This document shows, piece by piece, positions 49,277 to 59,999 of a DNA stretch of 64,000 bases; position 1 is the stretch's first letter; every line of letters begins with the position of its first letter. This DNA comes from Carposina sasakii (Eukaryota; Arthropoda; Insecta; Lepidoptera; Carposinidae). The notes beneath the pieces were generated by a model that did not search any database, was not told the origin of the DNA, and saw only the letters and a program-made list of their open reading frames with translations. The position numbers were made by a program, and so were the translations under genes. Location: assembly GCA_014607495.2 (NCBI GenBank), contig CP053163.1, positions 2,956,716-3,020,715 of the forward strand, in the 5' to 3' direction.

Positions 49277-49954
49277 TACAGGGTGTTTGTGACAGCCACG
49301 CAGATATTGATACCATGACTTCAGACCATGATTCTAAGTCGAAAAAAAATTAAAAACTATATTATATTTTCAGGAAAAAAATATTTTCTTTCGTTTCATT
49401 AGGCCTTAGATAATGACTTAAAAATAAAATTTTAACCAAAAGATATATTAAAAAAAAAAAGTTGCGCTCAAAAAAGTTCAAATAACTGATCAACCCTAAG
49501 GGAGTGTCACAAGTGATCCAAAAAACAGCAGTGTGTCACACAATAACAAATTATCATCATCATCAGCCTATTGCAGTCCACTGCTGGACGTAGGCCTCCC
49601 CCAGGGCACGCCACAAGACTGCCATGGGGGGTATTTGCCCATAGTCACCACGCTGGGCAGGCGGGTTGATGACCGCAGTTTGTATTTCGGACTATGTTAT
49701 TAACACGGGAGACGCTGCTGCCCACCTCCCGGAAACCCTTAATCGCCTCGTACGATATCCACGGGCAGACAATAACCAATAAGCCCATTTAATTAGTCAC
49801 GGGATCGCCCGATGCAATTGGCGCGGAGAGCAAAGATTACCGATAATCAAATCAAAAATACATTTCCTGCAAGTAATAACACTGTCGTATAACTCAACAC
49901 CATGGTACTTGTTCAGCATTTCAGTATTTGCCGGGCTGTCACCCACACCCTGTA
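49277..49954. mobile_element. DNA element with terminal inverted repeats, carrying a nested SINE
   Basis: TACAGGGTGTTTGTGACAGC at the left and GGGCTGTCACCCACACCCTG-TA at the right are inverted ends with about three mismatches. Without the family D insertion (49553-49770) the element would be about 460 bases. There is no transposase frame. Confidence 0.7.
49553..49770 (-). mobile_element. Family D SINE, copy 3, nested in a TIR element
   Basis: An inverted copy of family D: ATCATCATCAGCCTATTGCA at the low-coordinate end is the tail read backwards. It lies within the element bounded by terminal inverted repeats at 49277-49954. Confidence 0.75.
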
Positions 49955-50264
49955 TATCTCAAATATTACAAGTAAAAATCTCACTGGCCATCGTTTATTT
50001 TTGGTATGCCATACCTACCTGCGCAATTTTAGCCAAAAACCGCGCACTGCAATCATTCGCATCACCCTAGTGTAGTGTAGTGTTGTCCCCACGATAAGCG
50101 GGCAATCGGTATCGAGTCCTGAGTGGCCATCCGTGTACACCGCGCTTTATGCGCTGCTAGCCGATTAGCAGATAGACTACACGAGAACACTGACAGCGAC
50201 TGTACTACAGTGTACCGACATTTATACTCTGTACCGACTATGGAGATAAATATAGAAAAATATT

Positions 50265-50372
50265 TACATACTTCACAACTTTTCCTAGTCACTCAATCCT
50301 AGTACACAGACCACTATTTTCTGTGTCTTCTTAGACCCACGCTAAGTTCCCTAAGGTGTTGAGTCATGGCTA
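50265..50372 (-). mobile_element. tRNA-derived SINE (family S), degenerate
   Basis: TCTTCTTAGACCCACGCTAA, TTCCCTAAGGTGTTGAGTCA and TGGCTACTAAGCATAC follow the inverted body order of the 36246 copy with many changes. Confidence 0.4.
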
Positions 50373-50387
50373 CTAAGCATACATACA

Positions 50388-50516
50388 TATGGACACAGCT
50401 GTGTTTCCGAAATTGGGTAGCCACAGCTGCGGGATCACAAAGGAGATTCCGCTGCCATGTTTAGTATAGCGGAGACAGTTGTAAATGAGTTTCTTCGTGA
50501 ACCTGCAGTTCCCGTG
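50388..50516 (+). repeat. Repeat family B, head plus inverted stub
   Basis: ACAGCTGTGTTTCCGAAATT, GGGTAGCCACAGCTGCGGGA and GTATAGCGGAGACAGTTGTA run in direct order to about 50492. TTCTTCGTGAACCTGCAGTT follows and matches family B in the opposite sense, so this copy is inverted on itself or joined to a second fragment. Confidence 0.6.
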
Positions 50517-51715
50517 TAATCCTTTCTTATCGGATGCCTACGTCATAGAAAGAACACACCTTTCAAGTTTCAGGTCTCTACGATCAGCAAGCTCTAAGTT
50601 TAGTCTGCGTTGATCAGTCAGTCACAAACTATTAAAGCATATTATTCTATGTGTGTAGGTATAGATAACTCTTCGAAGAAGCTTAGATTAGGATCTCACT
50701 TCCCTTTACTTATGGCACCCTAGTACTCCACCTGCAAACCGGCCACAATACCACATCGATCTTCGGTAATTTGGTCCCATTCATTGGTCCCTTTCTTGTC
50801 GGGTGCCGGCGAGGGGGACGCACGATCGGAGGGTATTTATTGGCGGTAATTAAAAAGAAAACAGACAATGGCCCGCAGCTGACCCGGACGTGCAAGGCAC
50901 ACTAACGTGAAAATAGTGCTGGGTGGGTTTTTTTTTATCGATATCGATATTTTTTAAACTACGATAATCTATAATGAATCCAGAGACCCGCCCCATCCAC
51001 GTTTATGTGGAAGTTTTGCGAAGTCCTCTCCTTGTGCTCTACAGTGTACCTAAATATGTACCTATATTATATAGGAAACATTACATACTACAGCTTCGGA
51101 CTCACGACTCCAGACTCAGTAACAGAAAAGTTTCATTAGAAGAGGGAAGTGCATGCTAACTGGCAGAAACTGTACTTGAAGTGAACATTGAACAACCGAA
51201 TATCCGAGTTAAGGAAAATTGGTAGCTATAGATGCCGTTACTTATTTAAGTTTACTTAAGTATTCTTAGAGTTATGTCCAGTATATCGATAAAAACTGTA
51301 TTGGGTAGACATCCCTACCCAAGATCACAACTCGACCGAAAGGACTTTTATCAGCAGCCGATACGAATACTCTTAGATTCCGGTCCATACTTTATTGCCA
51401 CCCTACTGTTAACTCCGCTGCTCAATCCTGAGCTCAATTCAGGCGACATGCAGTTCAAATTCCTTTGTTAATAGCTACTGGAGCCTGTAAACTTGTAATG
51501 AGTTTCGCTAAAAGCGTTATGCGTTTTCTATAATGTAGGTACCGTCGCCACGAAAACTTTGAAGGTTGACCCTACGAGTATAAGATAAATATGGAAGGCA
51601 TATAAACCTATGAGAATCTTGCTTGAAATTCCAGAATTACATACTATGATACAATAACACGCAAACCAGCGCTGCAGACCATCTGTTTTTGGTCTGAAGC
51701 TGTATGCTGAGCTAG

Positions 51716-51805
51716 GTCCATTTTAGCATATGTTTTTCTGTTTGGCTGTATTATGAAACATTTTAAAATGCTGAATAAATAATTTCTTTCTTTCTTTCTT
51801 TCAAA
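51716..51805 (+). mobile_element. Retroelement 3' end with (TTTC)n tail
   Basis: TTGGCTGTATTATGAAACAT is followed by ATGCTGAATAAATAATTTC and about four TTTC units. A poly-A signal directly before a short microsatellite is characteristic of a LINE or SINE tail. Confidence 0.45.
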
Positions 51806-52231
51806 TGTAGTTAGTTAGTTTTTTCGGAAATTTTATTACTTATCTAGAAAATTTTGTGACTGTCAGTCTCAAATGTTGTGGGCAGGTCATTTTCATAGCA
51901 ATTTGTTGATATAATATATCGTGCCCCTTCTGTTACACCCTGTAACAAGCTTAGAAAACTTTATAAAGTCAGCTAGACCGCTAAACCCCTTGATGAATAT
52001 AAAGAAGCGGCTCATGATACACGGCTCCCTGGGGAGTCCCAAATATTCCGCGTTTTCACAAATTCGCTCATTTTGGGACAGCCAACTTTTATATCCTATG
52101 GTTGAGGTATCTTTTGATTTATATCTTCTAAAGGGGAATATATTTTACATATATCCAGTGCGTTATTAGTAGTAATGGGTGACATACCTACATATGGCCG
52201 TGTTTCGGGTAGCCAGTACTACAAGATAATA

Positions 52232-52304
52232 AATGAAATCAGGATAATTTCGACGTTTTGTTTTTTCTGCAGTCTACGCGGACGAAGTCGCGGGCGTCCA
52301 CTAT
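52232..52304 (+). mobile_element. MITE-like family A, 3' fragment
   Basis: Only the end is left: GATAATTTCGACGTTTTG, CTACGCGGACGAAGTCGCGG and GCGTCCACTA. Confidence 0.7.
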
Positions 52305-52884
52305 TACACAATAAGGACCCTCTAGCTAGGGGGGCTTATTTCTCCTATACCTACTAAAGATAATAGATATTATTTAATTGCTCTCATAGTTATAAAAACT
52401 GATTATTGGTTTCATTGGTAAAAACGGATATTAAATTGTTCATGTCTATGTATATCTTCTCCAGTAAAAATGTAATATTCGCGATAAAATCGTTCAACAT
52501 CTTAATGTCACGCATAAATAATAAAAAAATACCCACAATAAAGACAATTGATACGTTATGACCCGCCTGGATAGGGTTGCCATATTAGTAAATATAAGCA
52601 GGGATTTTTTAAATAGTCACTTTTTATCTGGGAATATACCTAGTAAATATAAAAGTATGGAAGAAGTATTGGTAGAAATATTTTGCAGAGATAAGCACGC
52701 CTTTGTACTTATGCATTTATTTTCTAAAATTAATAATTAATAGGATAGGAGAAGTTTCGACTTCTTCGACTTTGATAATTAATACACGAAAAGAACTGCT
52801 TACATACGCGTAATATCTTAGTAAACCGCTAAATATCAACCGACCCATCATATGCATCATACACACAGTTTGACATGTACCAGC

Positions 52885-53060
52885 CCTAGAGGCGCGTATT
52901 TATGGTTACTGCCTGGACAACACGGTCGCAGGTTCGATACCCGCCAGCAAAAACTGCAGCTCACACAAAGAACGATCCGCGTAATATGTGCACCGCGAGA
53001 AATAATAAACCAGACGACTGCATGTGAAAGAGGCTCTACTTTAAATATTAAAACGTAGTT
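52885..53060 (+). mobile_element. Possible tRNA-derived SINE
   Basis: GGTCGCAGGTTCGATACCCG contains a B-box (GGTTCGATACC), followed by CAGCTCACACAAAGAACGAT. No clear A-box. Single copy in the window. Confidence 0.4.
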
Positions 53061-53179
53061 CATACATACACGTAAGTACTCTGTCCCTGAAATGGGGTAC
53101 TCAAAACTGTTGGTGAAGTTTCAACTACAGTCGAAATAGATACCAAGTTCCTGTTCTCCAGGATGCCGAAAAGAAGATT

Positions 53180-53296
53180 ACATATATACATATAATCACG
53201 CCTTTATCCCTTGCGAGTTAGGCAGAGTACCAAGGGCACCATAGGACCACATGGTGCCATTTCTGACCAATTTTGAGGGTATAGTTCAGATGTACA
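53180..53296 (+). repeat. Repeat family C fragment
   Basis: ATATAATCACGCCTTTATCC, CCACATGGTGCCATTTCTGA and GAGGGTATAGTTCAGATG in direct order; the second half is absent. Confidence 0.7.
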
Positions 53297-53486
53297 AAAG
53301 AAGATTGCCGAGCAATAAGGTTTTAATCAAAATCAATTAATAGTCTACTTAAGTTGGGTTTATAATATGGTATTTATAATATACTATTCAATGATTTAAA
53401 GGAAACCAAGAGGAGTCACCGATAAAATATAACTTGTATGTAGAGCATCTTCCCAACCTTAGCACGTTCTCCCACCGTGAGGTTAC

Positions 53487-53665
53487 TTTATAGTCGTGTC
53501 ATATCCCTTAATGGCGACTTTGTCGTGCTCCGCTGCCGACAGCATACCCGCTAGCGCCTCCGGCAACACTACCGGAATAATGAAGAACTAAAGTCTAACC
53601 TTCCGTAGTAGCTCCGGTTCTCGGCTTTCGCGAATACTGTGGCGCCAGTGAAAATTCGTGGACGT
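53487..53665. other. GC-rich patch of unknown origin
   Basis: About 180 bases much richer in GC than the surroundings (TCGTGCTCCGCTGCCGACAG, GCTAGCGCCTCCGGCAACAC). All six frames carry stops or lack protein character. Probably a dispersed repeat with no second copy in this window. Confidence 0.4.
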
Positions 53666-54147
53666 TTTCCGTAACTAAAATTATTTCCAATGTTTTAGAA
53701 GCAAATGTTTATTATGTGGTATTTACGTAATATTAAACTAAGAAAGCAAGGTCATAATTTTTCATTGTCTATTATTTTAGATATGCAAGCAGTCGTAATA
53801 AAGAGTAGATGAGTACCTACTAAACATTTAGTAAACCATATTTATATGAATACCTTCCCATGGTTAGCAAAACTAAGGAAACTTAAAGATATAGTGACGT
53901 CACATGTTTTAATTATTACCACACCCGATAAAAGAAAAGTGTAGATATGTCCCCATAACATATCGCCAAAAAAACAATAATGATATGCGCCACAACATAA
54001 ATCTAATGCCATCGCGACAATGTTACGTTCTCGGAACTGGAATCGAACCTGTTATATCTCATCGAAACCCATCTTACTCATTTTGCTTTATGTGACACTT
54101 TATTAGACCTTTCAAGGGCGGATATCCACCAAATTGTGAAAACTACT

Positions 54148-54192
54148 GTGAGCTTGTGCTAATGCGAGGCTTCACTCGAATACATCAGCAGC
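54148..54192 (-). repeat. Repeat family B, end stub
   Basis: GCTTGTGCTAATGCGAGGCT, TCACTCGAATACATCAGC: the 3' terminal block only, inverted. Confidence 0.55.
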
Positions 54193-54779
54193 AAAAAATA
54201 ACATAGATGCAGTTTACTTTGTTCATTTTTATTTAGATGTTTTCCGTTCTTGAGGCAATTTTGGGAGATGCTTTGTTAGTACTCCTTAAGCTATGTGAAA
54301 GCAAAATTTGAAGTAGATAGGGCTAATAATCAAGTCACATATATTGCAATATATTCGCAATATAAGGTTCAATATGATGTTGTAAAATAGTTTCCTAGAC
54401 CGTAGGTACTCGTACCTAATTGATTTTCAAACTAAGTAGGCCTACACTGTTTCGCTGTACAAATACTGATAATTGCACCCATTTTGGTTTGTAATTACTC
54501 ATTTCGTTTCTCAAAGCTAACTAAAACATTTTTCGCCCATCTTTAGACGCCATCTTTAAAATGCCATACATATTTAACGCGACATTTTATTACAAGTTAA
54601 ACGTATAAAACATCGTTCGATGACAAAAGAGTTATTTGGCTTCGCGGAAAAATGTGTCGTCAGAATTAGGTATTAAAAAATAATTTGCAACAACAATGTT
54701 GTGGAATTCGTAAAGATTTTGTGATTTATTGCTAGCGCGAATTATAAAACTGGCAAAAGCTGAGTGTATTTGGATGTTG

Positions 54780-54918
54780 TTTTTATATTGTTTATTGTAC
54801 ACAAACATTTCATACTAGTAAAGTAGGTAAAACTGTTTACATTGATGTGTATGATGATGTAATTTACAGAAGCGTACTTACCCCACACAGAGATTTCTTC
54901 CATCAAACTACTTGACAC
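54780..54918 (-). mobile_element. LINE G-type 3' end, diverged
   Basis: The minus strand shows GATGGAAGAAATCTCTGTGT, a decayed centre and TGTACAATAAACAATATA. It is more diverged than the copy at 29377. Confidence 0.5.
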
Positions 54919-55019
54919 AGCGAAAGTTAGATGACATAATAGGTTGATTGTACCTATGTAGGTAATATAATACATACGAATTGTCGTTGACCGTATTGAC
55001 GGTATTGTCGTTGAATTAT

Positions 55020-55107
55020 AAATTAATTAAGTTTTATATCTCATTCTAAATGAACATTTTGTACCTTGTACTATGTTTGTATGAGAAATAAATATCTTTA
55101 TACCTAA
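55020..55107 (+). mobile_element. Retroelement 3' end
   Basis: ATTTTGTACCTTGTACTATG, then GTATGAGAAATAAATATCTT: a non-coding tail with an AATAAA signal and abrupt end, similar in layout to other LINE 3' ends here. No 5' part is recognisable. Confidence 0.4.
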
Positions 55108-55343
55108 GTGTTCATTTGGCCAAAATTTATTCTGTAGAGATATCTTCACTAAAGTTATCTTCGCTTCTTCTGAACATTGACTATCTATTCAGCAAATCCA
55201 TAGTAATAGCGAAGACAAGGTTATAATTGTCTTTGATAATAGTTATTGATTATATAACCACAACCGAAATAGTTTCTTTAACACCATGGTTTAACTATTT
55301 AATAGAAGCAACATAAAAATTAAGTATTTATTAACATGCACGC

Positions 55344-55447
55344 AAATATACCCTCAAAATTGGTCAGAAGAGGCACTATACATGTGATACTATCGGCCCT
55401 TGGTGCTCTGCCTATCCCGTAAGGGATAAAGGCGTGATTATATGTAT
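55344..55447 (-). repeat. Repeat family C fragment
   Basis: Inverted: TACCCTCAAAATTGGTCAGA, TATCGGCCCTTGGTGCTCTG and AAGGGATAAAGGCGTGATTA. Confidence 0.7.
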
Positions 55448-56332
55448 ATATTTATGTATTCATTAACGAAACCTCTTTGAGAACTCTGATTATCTGATTC
55501 ACATACAGTTCTTTACCAAACCCAAAACTTGCAACAGTTCTATTACAAAGTTGTACCTATAAATATTTAAGAAGGTTCTCGACTCGACCTCATAAACCCT
55601 CTCATTAACCCAACTATCTCCGTATCACTAAACAATCATTACTATTCCAACAAAACGGTACATCCTCAAATTAATTTAAAAGCTTGGACTAAGGGACAAT
55701 AGGCATAAATATTTATTCAGTGCCTCCCGGTATGGATGTGGCAGGCAAATTGTGAAATCTGGCATTTTACGAATCTTACGAATTGCCTGCCAGTTTTGGG
55801 TTTTTGAAGGACGTAGTTATTTTTTAGCTTTATCTCTTTATCAATTAGCGTTATCTTTTAGCACATTGTTCGATCAATTAATTAGTTACCTATAGTCGAT
55901 ATGTTACAACTGTTAAAATAAAATGGCACAACACCAGCCAGCGAGACAGTATTACAAAAATGGACGGCGAAGGGCCGAATGAAAATTACTACATACTTAT
56001 GTCATATTGTTCACAATGCCTTAAAAATGCCGGATTATACAAAATACCTGCTACATGAATATCATGTCGGTTTTATGAATAACTAATGGTTATATCTAAG
56101 GATACGGTGAAAATTATCAATTTACCTTCCTTGTCCTGGGACAGAGTTGACCCTTGACTTTAGGGCTGTTTGATTTGATAGGGTTGTCAACTTTGATGAA
56201 GGTTGTTGCTATAATTGAAAATGGGTCTATGTCGCGGAATGTCGCAATTGCCATTTATAGACATTAGAATATTTAGAAGCTTATATGCTTTCGAAATTAA
56301 GACATAAGTTATCAGCCTGATTCTGACATTTC

Positions 56333-56505
56333 TAAAGGTAGGTTCCCACGGTGCTTGATTTCGCGGACGGACGCGCCGATGGCTACGGACGGACGCGCAC
56401 CACGGATGCGTCTGTTTTACCACGGACGCTCCGTTTCCCACGATCCGTGGTGCGAGCGGGTGCGCGTCCGTCCGTAATATCACGCACCGTGGGAACACAC
56501 CTTAA
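56333..56505. mobile_element. GC-rich MITE with ~45-bp inverted ends
   Basis: GTAGGTTCCCACGGTGCTTG and GCGGACGGACGCG at the left are mirrored by GCGCGTCCGTCCGTAATATC, ACGCACCGTGGGAACACACC and TTAA at the right. It is markedly GC-rich against its surroundings and has no coding frame. Confidence 0.75.
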
Positions 56506-57427
56506 GAAGTGAATAGAAATTAAAAATGTTCTATAATTAACATCTATCTTCTCAATATGTGTCGTAAAATCTTCACTACATCTCTAGTAACACTTCTTAA
56601 AGAAATACCTCTAAGTGTTAAAAGACAATATTTTCTACTTTATTTTATCCTTGTAGATTTACAATAAACTCTAACCAATAATGGTTTCAAATGTCACAAC
56701 TAAATACTATGTACATCATTTTAATAACCTAATCTTTCTTTTGTACCTTATACCTATAACATTACTCTTTATTACCCTCATACAATAAAAGTGTAATACG
56801 TAATTTAATTTACCCCAGCACATCCCTAGTTAACCCTTCCGCTGGGAACACGAGGTAATTCCGCAAATGTTTATTGACATGTTAATAGTCTGTGTGTCAC
56901 CGTCACGTGACGCTCCAGGGCGATTACCATCATGTGTCAGTGAGGAGCTTATATGGGAAAAGGGCTTAACTAACCTTCTTAACCTTTAAACTTTTAAATT
57001 ATAGTTAGGTATTTTTGATTTTTCTTCTACATACTTTCAACTAGGATGATGTCTGTAAACAAGTATTTATAAAATCCTAGCGGCGGCAGACAGATTCGCA
57101 GTGAAAAGTAGAGCCAGAAAATCAGTAGCCATATCTATTAACTGACATGATCTAAGGTTTTAAGTATCAGGTATACTAAGTAATAACTCTATGAGGTCCT
57201 GTGTCCTATATATTTCAAGATTGTATCATTGTATGAATATTCTTAAGCTGTATAGTTAAATAGTTCTGGGACTAGTTACCGGTTACGGTTATGGCAGCTA
57301 TGTTAATTAAATTACTTACTATGTAATGAATTTGGCGACCTCTGTGCAAAGAGGTCTCTTGTCACCAATGTAATGTCACCGATATTGTTACTGTACTATA
57401 TGAGCGAGAATGGGGGGGATAATAAAA

Positions 57428-57614
57428 TAGGTCTATTCCACAAATAATCACCTATTTCACATAAAGTGAAGGTGATTTTAGAACACCAAAATAATAATTT
57501 TATAGGAGTCACCTCTGATCATCCAGGTGAATAGATTATATTCGCGGATGATCATTGTACCTACACTAAAGAGTCGTACATGATTACCCAGGTGATCATA
57601 GTGGCATGGCCTAT
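57428..57614. mobile_element. Candidate MITE with imperfect inverted ends
   Basis: TAGGTCTATTCCACAAATAA-TCACCT at the left pairs imperfectly with ACCCAGGTGATCATAGTGGC-ATGGCCTA at the right. Internally TGATCATCCAGGTGAATAG and TGATTACCCAGGTGATCAT are related sub-repeats. Confidence 0.55.
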
Positions 57615-58037
57615 AGGACATAGGCGTGAGGTTCTGTATGTATGTATCTATGGAATATAGAGAAAACAGGGCTTACCTATCGTTTATCACCCACATTAGA
57701 CCACATTAGTAGAATTTCCACCTCATAATATAGACAATGTCATGTTTGCCCTTAATTAGATTATGTTACTCGTAAGACGTCCGGCAGTTTAGGCAAAGGT
57801 AATGAATTTGGCCCCAGGACACGGTTTGTGAACTAGTAATGTGGCAGACCACTCGTCTGTCACTAACCCTTTTGTAGTGACTCTATGAGTTAATAATTAG
57901 GTAGACAAATTAAATTAGAAAGAAAGAAAACATACCTACATTTGTCACCACACGTAAATTACCTCATGTGTGGTGTCATGCGACAGCTTTAAAAAAATCT
58001 TTTTAACTGCAGAATCACATTTCCAAAATGTAAAAAA

Positions 58038-58155
58038 GCCAACATTACGAAGTGTTCCCAGGCGGTCACCCATCCAAGTACTGACTTCGCCCGATGTTGC
58101 TTAACTTCGGTGATCGGACGAGAACCGGTGTATTCAACATGGTATGAACGTTGGC
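58038..58155 (-). rRNA. 5S ribosomal RNA gene or full-length 5S copy
   Basis: The minus strand reads as a complete 118-base 5S rRNA, from GCCAACGTTC to AATGTTGGC. The internal promoter elements are recognisable: the A-box region AAGTTAAGCAACATCGGGCG and the C-box region GGATGGGTGACCGCCTGGGA. The first and last nine bases still form terminal helix I with one G-T wobble. T6 follows directly (58037-58032), as expected for Pol III termination. The region just upstream is AT-rich (AATTTAATATTTATTG), where insect 5S genes have a TATA-like element. The 3' arm reads ACTTCGTA where many insect 5S sequences have a GC-rich stem, so this may be a variant, a diverged orphan or a retrocopy rather than an expressed gene. 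Confidence 0.85.
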
Positions 58156-58251
58156 AACAATAAATATTAAATTGGGAATCTTATAGATTACGTTCCGTAT
58201 CATAACTATATCACAAAGTACATTATTGTGCACTAGAGAGTGAGAGTGCAT

Positions 58252-58392
58252 TACACCCGTGCAAAGCCGGGGCGGGTCCCTATTTATTTAAAAAAAACCG
58301 CATCAAAACCCGTTCCTTAGTTTGAAAGGTCTAAGCATACATAGGGACAGACATCAGAAAGCGACTTTGTTTTATAATATGTAGTAATATCC
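58252..58392 (+). mobile_element. Interspersed repeat fragment between the two 5S pieces
   Basis: The stretch contains AAAGCCGGGGCGGGTC, then AACCGCATCAAAACCCGTTC, then GCGACTTTGTTTTATA. This layout is common in lepidopteran non-autonomous elements. It separates the 5S copy from the 5S fragment and may have broken up a former tandem. No other copy was noticed in the window. Confidence 0.45.
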
Positions 58393-58415
58393 AATAATAA
58401 AAAATGCAAAAAAAT

Positions 58416-58440
58416 ACGAAGTGTTCCCAGGCTGTCCCAT
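58416..58440 (-). pseudogene. 5S rRNA 3' fragment
   Basis: About 24 bases match the 3' end of the 5S copy at 58038-58155, including CCTGGGAACACTTCGTA, and are followed on the minus strand by a T run. It shares the unusual ACTTCGTA 3' arm with its neighbour, so the two derive from the same 5S variant, probably by local tandem duplication followed by loss. Confidence 0.65.
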
Positions 58441-58630
58441 GCAAATAAATTAATCCTATTAACCAATATACCAGATCACCTTGTCCCACATGAAATTGGA
58501 TGAACAATAAGTAAGTATAAATAAATAGGACATATAGAATAATAGAAGGAAAATCCTACAAATTCTTTAAAAATATATTTTCACAAATTATATTTATAAA
58601 ATTTAATTTAATAAAATGAGAATAAAATAT

Positions 58631-58700
58631 TGTTGTATGCCATATTTCTTTTTGTGTGTGTGCAATAAAGAATAAGAATAAAATAAATTAATAAAAATGC
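58631..58700 (+). mobile_element. Short retroelement 3' tail
   Basis: TTTGTGTGTGTGCAATAAAGAATAAGAATAAAAT-type end. The tandem AATAA-like signals and A-rich finish suggest a small LINE or SINE remnant. Confidence 0.35.
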
Positions 58701-59148
58701 GTTTCCACTAACCTCTTTTTATCAGTCAAAAAAGTAGCCTGTAAATAAAACTATTAGCAATATTATAGTCACCCTAGTTGCGCAACTCCATACATAATTC
58801 AGTTCATCAGGCAGCGCAGCGCGTGCCAATCGCTGACTGCACGACCCATCTGTTTGAATAGCTAATCATAATCCAGCATGGATTTCACATCACACTTGTA
58901 GATTGTAAGTGGATAACTATTTATTTCGTGGAGTTTACTGTTATAAGGTGGATTATTGACAGGATTTTGTCAAGTCTACCTATCATCTTATCTTAGGTAT
59001 ACCAGCCCTCCTCCTAGCATGACCACGCATCGTGGATATCGAGACTATACGTAGTCTCTATACAAAATTCAACATGGCGGCTATATTTATCGTATTTTGA
59101 CGGACTAAATGTCGATAAATCGGTTTATCTTATCGTGTTACGCAGGTA

Positions 59149-59492
59149 ATGCTACTTGTGTTGCTTACATCATATACGGTGTTATTATTAGAATTAAAAG
59201 TTAGACCAACGTGTATGAGAGCGCTGACCTGTACAAAAACATTTAGCCTGCCAAAATATAACAATGTATATGGTACACGCACATGGGAGTATATGCTACC
59301 GGATATAATCAACGAAATGCCTGCCGAACTAATTAGAGACTTTGTACAGTCGCCTAGAAAAAACCTACATCTATTGAAAAAGTACTATGTAAACGGAACG
59401 ATCTCGCCACTCCAGACAGACCAATAAGGACTACGTGAGTGGCAAATTGTAATATTAATGTACAAATGAAAATGTTAAATAAATAAAAAAAA
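59149..59492 (+). mobile_element. LINE 3' end (C-terminal coding tail plus poly-A)
   Basis: The frame reads KTFSLPKYNNVYGTRTWEYM, then LPDIINEMPAELIRDFVQSP and LLKKYYVNGTIS, and stops at 59425-59427. The pattern (short basic segment, YG.R.WEY.LP, NE.P.EL, final KK..) matches the extreme C-terminus of Jockey/CR1-type LINE proteins. A short 3' UTR ends TAAATAAATAAAAAAAAAA. It is 5'-truncated, with no ATG-based gene structure. Confidence 0.65.
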
Positions 59493-59884
59493 AAATTAAA
59501 AAACCGCGTCTAATGTTAGTTTAGTTCACAGTTTTAAAAAGTTAGTTGACGAAAAAAATTACCTATGGAATATCTGTCAAATTTAGGCAACGTTGAGCTT
59601 AAACTATGTTTAAATTCTTTAGTAGGTAATAAGTTAATAACTAAATAAAATAAGAATCGTAAATGATTTTTCCTAAAAGACTGATAGATGTGCAACCCAA
59701 ACCGCCTGATATTAGAGACCTGAAACTTAATGGGTTTATTCTTTGTAAGTTTCTGAAAATCCCACGGGAATGGTAAAAACGAAAAATTTTAAGTTTAGGT
59801 ATAAAGCCGCTGCATCCGCTATTATAGGTAAAGAAATCTATGAACTGTTTGATGAAACACACTCCACTATATTATCTGTGAATG

Positions 59885-59999
59885 ATCTAGCACACCTATA
59901 ATTGGCACATACATCAGATTTTTAGTTGTTAGTGTATAATTATTGTTGCTCTTAATGTATGTTCTGTAAATGTCTCTAAATAAATAAATAAAATAAAAT
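59885..59999 (+). mobile_element. Retroelement 3' end with (AAATA)-type tail
   Basis: It reads through AATGTATGTTCTGTAAATGT into CTCTAAATAAATAAATAAAATAAAATG. This pattern is typical of 3'-anchored non-LTR insertions. No coding match is visible in front of it. Confidence 0.4.

Noticed and set aside
52857..53063. Matching 68-codon frames on both strands
   Set aside because: They cover a probable SINE and share the same GC-richer composition; neither has protein character.
54030..54065. Minus-strand AGGTTCGATTCC, B-box-like
   Set aside because: Isolated motif in AT-rich DNA without a recognisable SINE body.
433..55447. CRISPR-like spaced repeats
   Set aside because: Repeat spacing is irregular (kilobases), copies occur on both strands and are truncated, and the genome is an insect's.
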